Positions 1-6,006 of a DNA stretch of 6,490 nucleotides are shown here, one piece after another. The stretch covers positions 1-6,490 of the forward strand of contig DASWYB010000078.1 of the NCBI GenBank assembly GCA_036405195.1. Direction: 5' to 3'. How positions within the stretch are numbered: the stretch's first letter is position 1; every line of letters begins with the position of its first letter. The translations under genes and the position numbers were made by a program. The DNA comes from DASWYB01 sp036405195 (GTDB lineage Bacteria; Patescibacteriota; UBA1384; 2-12-FULL-50-11; DASWYB01). The notes under the pieces are model-generated. The model was not told the origin of the DNA. It worked only from the letters and a program-made list of their open reading frames with translations, and ran no database searches.

Positions 1-146
1 GCCCAACTGAAAGCGATATGGAACGGAGCCGTATTTCTTCCGAATCACCCGTCGCCCGAGCTCTCTTAGGCCGTAAAAAAGGTGAGAAAGTGACAGTTAC
101 CGCTCCAGGTGGTGAAGTCGAATATAAGATCGTTACTATTAAATAA
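1..146 (+). CDS. greA: Transcription elongation factor GreA, C-terminal fragment (5' end outside window)
   Basis: The first complete codon begins at base 3, and 47 residues can be read before the TAA at 144-146. They match the C-terminal FKBP-like domain of GreA: the segment SSESPVARALLGRKKGE corresponds to the family signature with SPxARALxGK, and it is followed by VTVTAPGGEVEYKIVTIK, the usual PGG-x-xEYxI ending. GreA binds the secondary channel of RNA polymerase and stimulates cleavage of the backtracked transcript, which rescues stalled elongation complexes. The N-terminal coiled coil that does this lies upstream of the window and cannot be checked. A strong hairpin terminator begins 15 bases after the stop, so greA ends its transcription unit here. 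GreB is less likely, because the fragment follows the GreA pattern, but the short fragment does not exclude it. Confidence 0.9.
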   Translation, partial: PTESDMERSRISSESPVARALLGRKKGEKVTVTAPGGEVEYKIVTIK

Positions 147-161
147 CGAGCGTTTTTAGAG

Positions 162-194
162 ACCAAAAAGCCGCATCGAGCGGCTTTTTGGTTT
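162..194 (+). terminator. Intrinsic terminator after greA
   Basis: A perfect 13-bp inverted repeat pairs ACCAAAAAGCCGC (162-174) with GCGGCTTTTTGGT (180-192) around a 5-nt loop, ATCGA. The GC-rich top of the stem, the run of five T in the 3' arm and the TTT after it (192-194) are typical of a Rho-independent terminator. The A-run in the 5' arm means it could also work on the opposite strand. Confidence 0.9.
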
Positions 195-230
195 ATAGAG
201 GGTTCTCTAGTGAATGAGACTCGTATTTTT

Positions 231-249
231 TGGTATAACAGGGTATAAT
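231..249 (+). promoter_or_regulatory. Probable -10 region(s) of the pyk promoter
   Basis: A perfect TATAAT lies at 244-249. Ten bases upstream is TATAAC at 234-239, preceded by TGG at 231-233, which makes it an extended -10 (TGnTATAAC). No good TTGACA-like -35 is found at 16-18 bp from either element. Start sites would fall near 246 or 256, giving a pyk leader of roughly 130-140 nt. The position between the greA terminator and pyk supports the call, but which -10 is used cannot be decided by eye. Confidence 0.55.
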
Positions 250-289
250 AAATGCATTGCGTCTGGGTGACTCAGGGATAAATTTGGCT

Positions 290-318
290 GCGAAATGTTG
301 TTTCTGAACATTTCTCGC
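290..318 (+). promoter_or_regulatory. Inverted repeat / hairpin in the pyk 5' leader
   Basis: GAAATGTT (292-299) and AACATTTC (307-314) form a perfect 8-bp dyad around a 7-nt spacer. GC at 290-291 can pair with GC at 317-318 across a 2-nt bulge, giving a 10-bp hairpin. A direct copy of part of the right arm, ACATTTCTC, occurs at 308-316 and again at 321-329. No T-tract follows, so it is not an ordinary terminator. It could be an mRNA structure or a repressor operator downstream of the promoter. I do not recognise it as a known riboswitch. Confidence 0.45.
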
Positions 319-370
319 TCACATTTCTCTCCTGAAGTTGCTCGGGCGTAATCAATTTAGAAATAGAAAA

Positions 371-376
371 AAGGAG
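371..376 (+). promoter_or_regulatory. Shine-Dalgarno sequence of pyk
   Basis: AAGGAG lies 8 nt before the ATG at 385, after an A-run. It fixes the pyk start and is the strongest ribosome binding site in the window. The cytidylate kinase-like and histidine kinase genes have none. Confidence 0.85.
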
Positions 377-384
377 TACAGTCT

Positions 385-1425
385 ATGTACGTCAAAACAG
401 TTGCGACGATTGGTCCATCCAGTGAATCTCCCGAAGTAATGGAAGGCTTGTTTGATGCTGGCCTTGATATTGCTCGCTTTAACTTTTCCCACGCCTACCC
501 CGAAGAAATTTATGCCCGTACCAAGTGTATTCGTGAATTAAACGAGAAAAAAGGCAAAAACGTCGTTATTTTACAGGATCTGTGTGGCCGTCGTATTCGA
601 ATTGGTACGTTTGGCGAAGGAAGCCGAGAAATTGCTGATGGAGAAGAAGTAACATTTTACACCAACGGTGCTCCTGAACCACTCGAAACCGAAATTCCAA
701 TTAACGACAACTATCTCCATAACGATCTTAAGCCTGGTGATACGATGTTAATCGAAAGTGGTATTTTTCGAGTAAAGATCACCGCTGTTGATACAGCTCG
801 TCAGCGTATTACGGGTGCTTTTGAAAAAGGCGGTAAGTTGATTCAGAAGAAAGGAATTAACGTTCCTTACGTGAAGCTTACTTCCCCTGCTATTACCGAC
901 AAAGATAAACAAGATATTCTTCTTGGTAAAGAACTCAAGTTTGAGTACGTGGCAATGTCGTTTGTTCAATCTGGTGCTGAGATTGACGAGCTTCGTAGCT
1001 TGTTACTCCCTGAGCAGAAAATTATTGCGAAAGTTGAAGATCCCATTGGCGTTGCCAACATTGATGAAATCATCCAAGCTGCAGATGGTATTATGGTTGC
1101 TCGTGGCGACTTAGGGGTTGAACTTCCTCTGGAAGAAATCCCATTCATTCAGAAAGAAATGGTTGCAAAATGTCGTTATGCCGGTAAACCATCAATTGTC
1201 GCAACCCAGATGCTTTTGAGCATGGTTCATCATCCGTCCCCCACACGGGCCGAAGTCAGTGACGTTGCCAATGCTGTACTTGATGGTACTGATGCCGTGA
1301 TGCTTTCGGATGAAACCGCAGCTGGTGCGTATCCCGTCCAAGCGCTTCAAACTTTGGTTACTGTTGCTCGTCGTGCTGAGCAGTATCTCTATCAGCGCAA
1401 AAATAACTTCGACGCAAAAAAGTAG
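385..1425 (+). CDS. pyk: Pyruvate kinase, short form without the C-terminal domain
   Basis: This 346-residue protein catalyses the last step of glycolysis, PEP + ADP to pyruvate + ATP, in the cytoplasm. The catalytic (beta/alpha)8 core is clear: TIGP (8-11), RFNFSHA (31-37), LQDLCGRRIRIG (63-74), IIAKVED with catalytic K216 and metal ligand E218, MVARGDLGVE with D242, ATQML with T274, and PTRAEVSDVANAVLDGTDAVML. A B domain lies at about 75-160. Usual bacterial enzymes are about 470 residues or longer. Here the C-terminal (PK_C) domain, which carries allosteric and tetramer contacts, is absent. A stop and terminator follow at once, so this is not a frameshift. The site that is Glu in K+-dependent enzymes (E117 in rabbit muscle) is R70, which suggests K+-independent catalysis. 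Other deviations are A37 for Gly in NFSHG, L278 for the acidic residue in ATQML[ED]SM, and D309 for Gly in MLSGETA. The start is fixed by AAGGAG 8 nt upstream and by the N-terminus beginning at the TIGP strand. Confidence 0.93.
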   Translation: MYVKTVATIGPSSESPEVMEGLFDAGLDIARFNFSHAYPEEIYARTKCIRELNEKKGKNVVILQDLCGRRIRIGTFGEGSREIADGEEVTFYTNGAPEPLETEIPINDNYLHNDLKPGDTMLIESGIFRVKITAVDTARQRITGAFEKGGKLIQKKGINVPYVKLTSPAITDKDKQDILLGKELKFEYVAMSFVQSGAEIDELRSLLLPEQKIIAKVEDPIGVANIDEIIQAADGIMVARGDLGVELPLEEIPFIQKEMVAKCRYAGKPSIVATQMLLSMVHHPSPTRAEVSDVANAVLDGTDAVMLSDETAAGAYPVQALQTLVTVARRAEQYLYQRKNNFDAKK

Positions 1426-1444
1426 ACATTCCCTGATAACAGAG

Positions 1445-1480
1445 TTAAGAAAAGACCGTTTTCCGGCGGTCTTTTCTTAA
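1445..1480. terminator. Shared bidirectional terminator of convergent pyk and gpmI
   Basis: A perfect 14-bp inverted repeat pairs TTAAGAAAAGACCG (1445-1458) with CGGTCTTTTCTTAA (1467-1480), with an 8-nt loop TTTTCCGG. Each strand reads a GACCG-type core followed by a T-rich arm (CTTTTCTTAA), so it can end transcripts from both sides. It starts 19 bases after the pyk stop. The gpmI stop codon (1477-1479) lies inside the stem. Confidence 0.88.
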
Positions 1481-3063
1481 TGGGGAAGATTAAACTGTGA
1501 GAGCAGGCTCGATCCTACCATTTCTTGAGGCTTGGGGATCCCGAGAATATCGAGTATGGTGGGAGCAATATCCGCCAGTATCCCTATCGTACCAACCGTA
1601 GCAAGTTGCAACTTATCTATTGGCCGATCTTGTTTAAGACTCGGGTGAACGACTATAAGGGGGACAGGATTCGTGGTATGTTCTTTATCTATCTCGCCTG
1701 TCTGAAGATTCACCATTTGTTCGGCGTTGCCGTGATCGGCCGTAAAAATGATCCATTCGTTGTGTTGTTCGGCGTAGTCAACCAAGGCTTTTATTTGAGA
1801 GTCTACATACGTGACGGCTTGTTTTGTGGCCTCGAAATTTCCGGTATGGCCAACCATGTCCATATTCGCATAATTGATGGTGACAAAATCAGCAGGATGA
1901 TGTTCCCTCGCATAAAAGTACGCAGTGGTGATAGGTGCTGCCGACATTTCAGGTGCCCGGGCAAACGAATCAATTTTAACAGAGGGGATCAGCAGCCATT
2001 GTTCGTCGGAGTTTTTTTCTTCTTCATGGCCATTAAAAAAATAAGTAATATGGGCATACTTTTCTGTCTCAGCTATGTGAAGCTGTGTTTTCCCAGCTCG
2101 AGAAAGTGCTGCAGCTAATGTCCCGGTAGGTTTGGGGAGGGGATAGGCGTTCAGCACACGCGTTTCAGGAAGTGGGTTAGCGGCTTTCTTTCCTAAAAAA
2201 TAGTCTGTCATAGTCACTACCGTAAGGGGGAGCGATGTCATAATTACTCGAGTTGCGAGCTGTCGAATCCGGTCTGGGCGGTAGTTCGTAAATAAAACCG
2301 TATCCCCTGCTTGAAGGGGGGCAATTGCTTCTCCGGTTGGGCTTTGGATAACTGTCGGCGTGAGGTTCTCGTCGGTTTCTCCACGGTTGTATCCTGCTTG
2401 GATAGCCAGAAGACCAGCGTGATCAGCGGTATATGATCGTCCCATCATGGCCCAGTAGTAAGCATCAGTCCGTTCCCAAGAATTATCTCGGTCCATGGCG
2501 TAGTAACGGCCTCCAATCGTTGCCACGACTCCAAAAGGAAATTGGTCTAAGTAGGGTTGCAGCCGCATTAAGTCTTGTACAGCGACACGCTGGGGGCTAT
2601 CGCGGCCGTCAGTAATGGCATGGAGAGCGACTCGTTGTATCCCATAGTCGTGGGCGAGCTGTAAAAGAGCGATTATATGGTCAATGTGACCGTGGACGCC
2701 GCCCATCGAAATAAGGCCCACAATGTGGAGTGTTTTTTCTGGTGTTTGACGTAGGCTCTCTAAGGCGGTCACGAAGGCAGCGTTAGTCCGATAGGCGTTA
2801 CTTTTAATTGCGCTATTAATAATCTGAAAGGCCTGTGGGAGGACTTGGCCCGTACCAATCGTAAGGTGTCCGACTTCGCTATTGCCGGGCTCACCCATAT
2901 TAAGGCCGACTTCGGTTCCTGCGGCCAGCAAACGGAGAGCCGGGTAGTTATGGAGAAGGTAGTCAAAGGTTGGGGTTGCGGCTGCGTAAATTGCGTTACC
3001 GGTAACCTCGGGCGAGAGGCCCATACCGTCACAAATAACCAGTGTAACTTTCTCATTATTCAT
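1477..3063 (-). CDS. gpmI: 2,3-bisphosphoglycerate-independent phosphoglycerate mutase
   Basis: This 528-residue cytoplasmic enzyme interconverts 3- and 2-phosphoglycerate in glycolysis through a phosphoserine intermediate and two divalent metals (usually Mn2+). It belongs to the alkaline phosphatase superfamily and has the full usual length. The phosphatase domain is split: the N-terminal part has CDGMG with metal ligand D12 and GNSEVGH with nucleophile S62; the C-terminal part has MDMVGH (D402, H406), TADHGN (D443, H444) and EHTTNPVP (H462). The phosphotransferase domain between them shows GGVHGH (H124), ITDGRD (D152, R154), GGRYYAMDRD (R186, R192), NYRPDR (R262, R265) and AETEKY (K335). 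GGVHSH is more usual, so Ser is Gly at 125; every residue I can assign to catalysis is otherwise present. A weak AGGA (3071-3074) lies 7 nt before the ATG. No convincing promoter was seen on this strand. The gene is monocistronic and converges with pyk. Confidence 0.97.
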   Translation of the reverse strand: MNNEKVTLVICDGMGLSPEVTGNAIYAAATPTFDYLLHNYPALRLLAAGTEVGLNMGEPGNSEVGHLTIGTGQVLPQAFQIINSAIKSNAYRTNAAFVTALESLRQTPEKTLHIVGLISMGGVHGHIDHIIALLQLAHDYGIQRVALHAITDGRDSPQRVAVQDLMRLQPYLDQFPFGVVATIGGRYYAMDRDNSWERTDAYYWAMMGRSYTADHAGLLAIQAGYNRGETDENLTPTVIQSPTGEAIAPLQAGDTVLFTNYRPDRIRQLATRVIMTSLPLTVVTMTDYFLGKKAANPLPETRVLNAYPLPKPTGTLAAALSRAGKTQLHIAETEKYAHITYFFNGHEEEKNSDEQWLLIPSVKIDSFARAPEMSAAPITTAYFYAREHHPADFVTINYANMDMVGHTGNFEATKQAVTYVDSQIKALVDYAEQHNEWIIFTADHGNAEQMVNLQTGEIDKEHTTNPVPLIVVHPSLKQDRPIDKLQLATVGTIGILADIAPTILDILGIPKPQEMVGSSLLSQFNLPH

Positions 3064-3106
3064 ATATCTATCCTACCATATCTGACTCTGGCGGAGGGGA
3101 AGAGGG

Positions 3107-3135
3107 TTGCCCTTACTGCTTATTCTCGGTACAAT
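3107..3135 (+). promoter_or_regulatory. Sigma-70-type promoter of the cytidylate kinase-like gene
   Basis: TTGCCC (3107-3112) and TACAAT (3130-3135) are separated by exactly 17 bp, close to the TTGACA-N17-TATAAT consensus. The start site would be near 3142, only about 5 nt before the ATG at 3147. The promoter sits in the 83-bp spacer shared with divergent gpmI. Confidence 0.65.
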
Positions 3136-3146
3136 CGGTAGTATCT

Positions 3147-3725
3147 ATGAAAACACTACGGATTGCACTATCGGGTTTAAGCGGTGCAGGAAGTTCGACC
3201 ACTGCCAAATTAGTCGCCGAGCGTCTTAGTTTGCCGATGAATAACTTTACCTTGCGTAACCTTGCAGTAGAAAAGGGACTTTCTTTTGATGAGATTCATC
3301 GTCTGGCGAAAACTGACTCTTCGATTGATATCGAACTTGATCGGCGATTAGTTCGGTTTATTCGTACTCACCACCTTTGTTTTGTTGCTACTGACTTAGC
3401 CTGTTGGCTAGATCAGCCTTCTTTATTGAACGTGCTGGGTGAGACAGAGCCTCTCCACTTTGATTACAAAATCTGGCTTGAAGTGCCGCTAGACGAGCGA
3501 GCGAGACGGATGCGAAAACGTGAGGGGGGAGATATTTCCGAGATTAAAACCTATAACCACGCCCGCGACTTACAAAATCGCGAGCGGTATATTGATTTGT
3601 ACGGCGTAGATATTTTTGATCACTCGAAGATCGATTGGGTTTTTCAAACCGAGAAACTTACGCTTTCTCAGGTGGTAGAGTCTCTTTGTGAGCGAATCCT
3701 GTCTCTCGAAAATCCAACGAGCTAA
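3147..3725 (+). CDS. Cytidylate kinase-like P-loop protein (archaeal Cmk type)
   Basis: This 192-residue P-loop nucleoside monophosphate kinase resembles archaeal-type cytidylate kinases, which phosphorylate CMP/dCMP with ATP for pyrimidine nucleotide supply. The P-loop is SGLSGAGSSTTA (9-20). Ser replaces the usual Walker A lysine at position 16, as Thr does in the archaeal family (GxxGSGTTT). Further family marks are LAVEKGLSFDEIHRLAK (39-55), IDIELDRR (60-67), the lid-like WLEVPLDERARRMRKREGG (110-128), and RYIDLYGVDIFDHS (147-160) with a following D163. Where relatives have an Arg-containing (G/S)RL motif near the substrate, this protein has ATDLACWL (81-88), so CMP specificity is uncertain and I give no symbol. 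The next Met (31) is beyond the P-loop, so the start is secure, yet there is no Shine-Dalgarno. It has its own promoter, and its TAA overlaps the TAG of the convergent histidine kinase gene. Confidence 0.75.
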   Translation: MKTLRIALSGLSGAGSSTTAKLVAERLSLPMNNFTLRNLAVEKGLSFDEIHRLAKTDSSIDIELDRRLVRFIRTHHLCFVATDLACWLDQPSLLNVLGETEPLHFDYKIWLEVPLDERARRMRKREGGDISEIKTYNHARDLQNRERYIDLYGVDIFDHSKIDWVFQTEKLTLSQVVESLCERILSLENPTS

Positions 3726-3734
3726 TTCGTTTTT
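3716..3734 (+). terminator. Possible weak terminator at the cytidylate kinase-like gene end
   Basis: AACGA (3716-3720) can pair with TCGTT (3727-3731) around a 6-nt loop, and T continues to 3734 (five T at 3730-3734). The stem is only 5 bp and AT-rich, so termination would be inefficient. It is listed because no better signal exists between these overlapping convergent genes. Confidence 0.25.
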
Positions 3735-5974
3735 GCATGCAGAGTGGGTGAAGGTACGACGGCACTAGCTGCTGGAGCTGGTTGTTGTACGGGAGTCGAT
3801 CCGGTTGTGTTTAATGCAGAGACTTCATGAGGTGTGTTCGCTTCGCTTTGTTTGGCAACTTCGGTGCCCGCAATGGGTAACGTAAAGTAGAATGTTGTCC
3901 CTTTGCCGACTTGGCTTTCAACCCACATCTGGCCGCCCATAAGGTCGATAATTTTTTTACTAATATACAATCCTAGCCCCGTACCTTGGATACCGGCTAT
4001 CTCTTTACGGTCTGCCCGATAAAATTTTTCAAACAAGTGCGGTAAATTTTCTTGGGGAATCCCAAGGCCAGAGTCACAGACGGTAAAGAGCAAATGCTGT
4101 GTGTCTTGTTGCGTTACAAAACAGCGCACCCAGCCTTGAGAGGTGTACTTAATAGAGTTTCCAATTAGGTTAATAAGAACCCGATAAATGTGATCAGGAT
4201 CTGCGTACACATTTGCTAGAGCCTGGGGAGCGGCAACAAACGCTAAGTCGAGTGATTTGTTCTTTGCGTTCACACTGAGCTCTTCAGTGGCTTTTTGTAC
4301 GCTCTCAACGAGAGAAAATTCTTTTTTGTTAATCTTTAATCGGCCACTTTCAATACGGGACACATTCAAAAGATCTTCGACAAGGTGGGCTAAACGTTCA
4401 CTCGATTGAAAAACTTTTGTAAGGTATTTACGGGCTGTTTCATCAATTTCACCCATGCCATCGTCGAGAATCATCGAGAGGTAGCCCTTCATAGCTGCGG
4501 TCGGGGTAAGAAGCTCGTGAGAGGCAATGGACACAAATTCCGATTTAAGCTGGTCTTCTTCCCAGAAGCGAGCTTTTTGAATCGCGTTTGCGGTTTGGTT
4601 GGCGACTATCTGGAGAAATTCAATTTCATTTTTTGTGTACGCATCGCCTGAGAGTTTCTCACCAACCAAGAACATGCCGACTGCCTTATCATTCACCTTA
4701 ATGGGGATTGCAACGGCAATACTCAGTTTTTCTAAATCGACTAATAGGATATGGCAAAGCTGGAGGTTGGGATTACTATTTTCTCCGCCTTCGCACATAC
4801 TCTTGAGGATGTCGGTTACAATTGTTTCGGGACTGTGAGCGAAATGCTGAAGGAAGAGGTTCTCGGGTGGGAGTAAAAGAATTCCCGGATTGAGATAACC
4901 GTCCTGAGTCGCTTGTTTCACAATGATTTTTGATTCTTCTTCCCCGAATGTAACGACTGCTGCATGACTTAAGCGCATTTCTGTCTTTACAAGTGTTACT
5001 AGCGACTGTGTCGCTTCTTTAATATCAAGTGATCCAGAAAGCTTTTGGGAAAGCTGAGCTAATACAGATTGAGGATCATAGTCGCCCTTGAAAAGATATT
5101 TATCGGTAACGTTTGTTAAGTAACGTCGAATAGGCTCAAATCCAATAGCGATCAGGGTTGCTGCTAAAATGTTTTCGAATAATAACGTAGGATTAAGCGC
5201 ATCTTGACCGCCGAATACAGAGGTGAAAATAAAGATGATAGTACTATAAATTGCAAGTGTGAAAAGAAGTAGTCCAGAGTAGACGACGGTTTTTTTGATA
5301 ATGACACGGATATCGAACAGTTGATGGGCTACGATTGAGTAAGCTGTAAGCGCTACCCATATAAGAGAACTCTGAGCATCAAAAGCCACTACTGGTTTTA
5401 TGTCGAATAAAGGTAAAATAACTCCAAACGCAAAAGTAATAATTGAGAATATAGAAATACCGAGAAGTACGTATCTCAGCTGCATACGCTTTATCCCTCT
5501 TGCATGGATAAATGCGCTTCCCAGCTTATATAAGAGATATACAAGAAGAGCTATTAGAATTCCGCTGTAGTAGTCGAAAAGTAGGCCAGTTTGAAAATCG
5601 TATTGTCCGTTTCCTAGCGGTTTTACAGATTCAATAATATAACCGTTTATAAAAGGAATGATAAAAAAGATCAGTCCAAGAGAGGAGATGATTTTTACTT
5701 TAGTAGATTTTTTTTGAGGCTCTGTGAAATAAAGCGTCCAAATAATAGCGCTAATTAATAAGGCTCCTCCAAATGCGTATTGTGATCTAAAGATCATTAT
5801 ACTTGGTTGAAAGACAAGAAAATGGAAGTTAGTATATGACCAAAGTGCGTCGATTAAAGCAAAAACAAAAAATGAAGTGAAAAGCGGTTGACGCTTTCCC
5901 CGGGTAATAACTAGTAGTCCTAATCCAAAACTCGCGACTGACGCGATTAACGTCAGGTAATTAAGGAAGTTCAT
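3722..5974 (-). CDS. Membrane sensor histidine kinase (7TM-type sensor, GAF, HisKA, HATPase_c)
   Basis: This 750-residue inner-membrane two-component kinase should autophosphorylate a histidine in response to a signal and pass the phosphate to a response regulator. About nine hydrophobic segments are visible (near 4-23, 33-55, 68-83, 95-115, 136-152, 167-190, 203-220, 230-254, 264-280). The first seven resemble the 7TM sensor module of histidine kinases. A GAF-like domain (about 311-470) ends in the typical helix IEFLQIVANQTANAIQKARF. The dimerisation domain has H486 in SEFVSIASHELLTPTAA, with Leu where most kinases have Arg (SHELRTP). The ATPase domain has N606 in NLIGNSIKYT, D634-G638 in CDSGLGIP, FEKFYRAD, and GTGLGLYISKKI (664-675). 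Residues 703-750 are a Pro/Ala/Ser/Thr-rich tail, probably disordered, not a receiver domain. No Shine-Dalgarno precedes the ATG. The gene follows the alpha-oxoamine synthase on the same strand after 32 nt. No partner regulator is in the window, so the signal is unknown. Confidence 0.93.
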   Translation of the reverse strand: MNFLNYLTLIASVASFGLGLLVITRGKRQPLFTSFFVFALIDALWSYTNFHFLVFQPSIMIFRSQYAFGGALLISAIIWTLYFTEPQKKSTKVKIISSLGLIFFIIPFINGYIIESVKPLGNGQYDFQTGLLFDYYSGILIALLVYLLYKLGSAFIHARGIKRMQLRYVLLGISIFSIITFAFGVILPLFDIKPVVAFDAQSSLIWVALTAYSIVAHQLFDIRVIIKKTVVYSGLLLFTLAIYSTIIFIFTSVFGGQDALNPTLLFENILAATLIAIGFEPIRRYLTNVTDKYLFKGDYDPQSVLAQLSQKLSGSLDIKEATQSLVTLVKTEMRLSHAAVVTFGEEESKIIVKQATQDGYLNPGILLLPPENLFLQHFAHSPETIVTDILKSMCEGGENSNPNLQLCHILLVDLEKLSIAVAIPIKVNDKAVGMFLVGEKLSGDAYTKNEIEFLQIVANQTANAIQKARFWEEDQLKSEFVSIASHELLTPTAAMKGYLSMILDDGMGEIDETARKYLTKVFQSSERLAHLVEDLLNVSRIESGRLKINKKEFSLVESVQKATEELSVNAKNKSLDLAFVAAPQALANVYADPDHIYRVLINLIGNSIKYTSQGWVRCFVTQQDTQHLLFTVCDSGLGIPQENLPHLFEKFYRADRKEIAGIQGTGLGLYISKKIIDLMGGQMWVESQVGKGTTFYFTLPIAGTEVAKQSEANTPHEVSALNTTGSTPVQQPAPAASAVVPSPTLHAKTN

Positions 5975-5981
5975 TACTATT

Positions 5982-5987
5982 ATTATA
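5982..5987 (-). promoter_or_regulatory. Possible -10 element directly before the histidine kinase gene
   Basis: On the minus strand a perfect TATAAT ends 7 nt before the ATG (5974-5972), so a transcript from it would begin at or next to the start codon. No recognisable -35 lies at 16-18 bp; that position falls around the end of the upstream gene. The short gap is AT-rich, so chance is possible, and co-transcription with the upstream gene is an alternative. Confidence 0.4.
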
Positions 5988-6006
5988 AAGCAAAATCAGT
6001 TTAATG

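Noticed and set aside
252..281. Nine-codon reading frame (ATG to TAA) in the pyk leader as a possible leader peptide
   Set aside because: It overlaps the predicted transcription start, has no ribosome binding site and no run of regulatory codons.
147..384. tRNA, small RNA gene or known riboswitch in the greA-pyk spacer
   Set aside because: No cloverleaf or conserved riboswitch core was seen. The contents are explained by a terminator, -10 elements, one dyad and a Shine-Dalgarno.
1426..1476. Frameshifted remnant of the pyruvate kinase C-terminal domain
   Set aside because: Only 19 bases separate the stop from the terminator stem and gpmI occupies the rest, so there is no room for a remnant.
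1525..2118. A 197-codon open frame on the plus strand opposite gpmI
   Set aside because: It lies antisense within a full-length gpmI with intact motifs, and its translation has no recognisable domain. It is a shadow of the real gene.
3703..5974. C-terminal receiver domain making the histidine kinase a hybrid
   Set aside because: After the G2 motif and the final ATPase strand only a 48-residue Pro/Ala/Ser/Thr-rich tail remains, with no receiver aspartate or fold.
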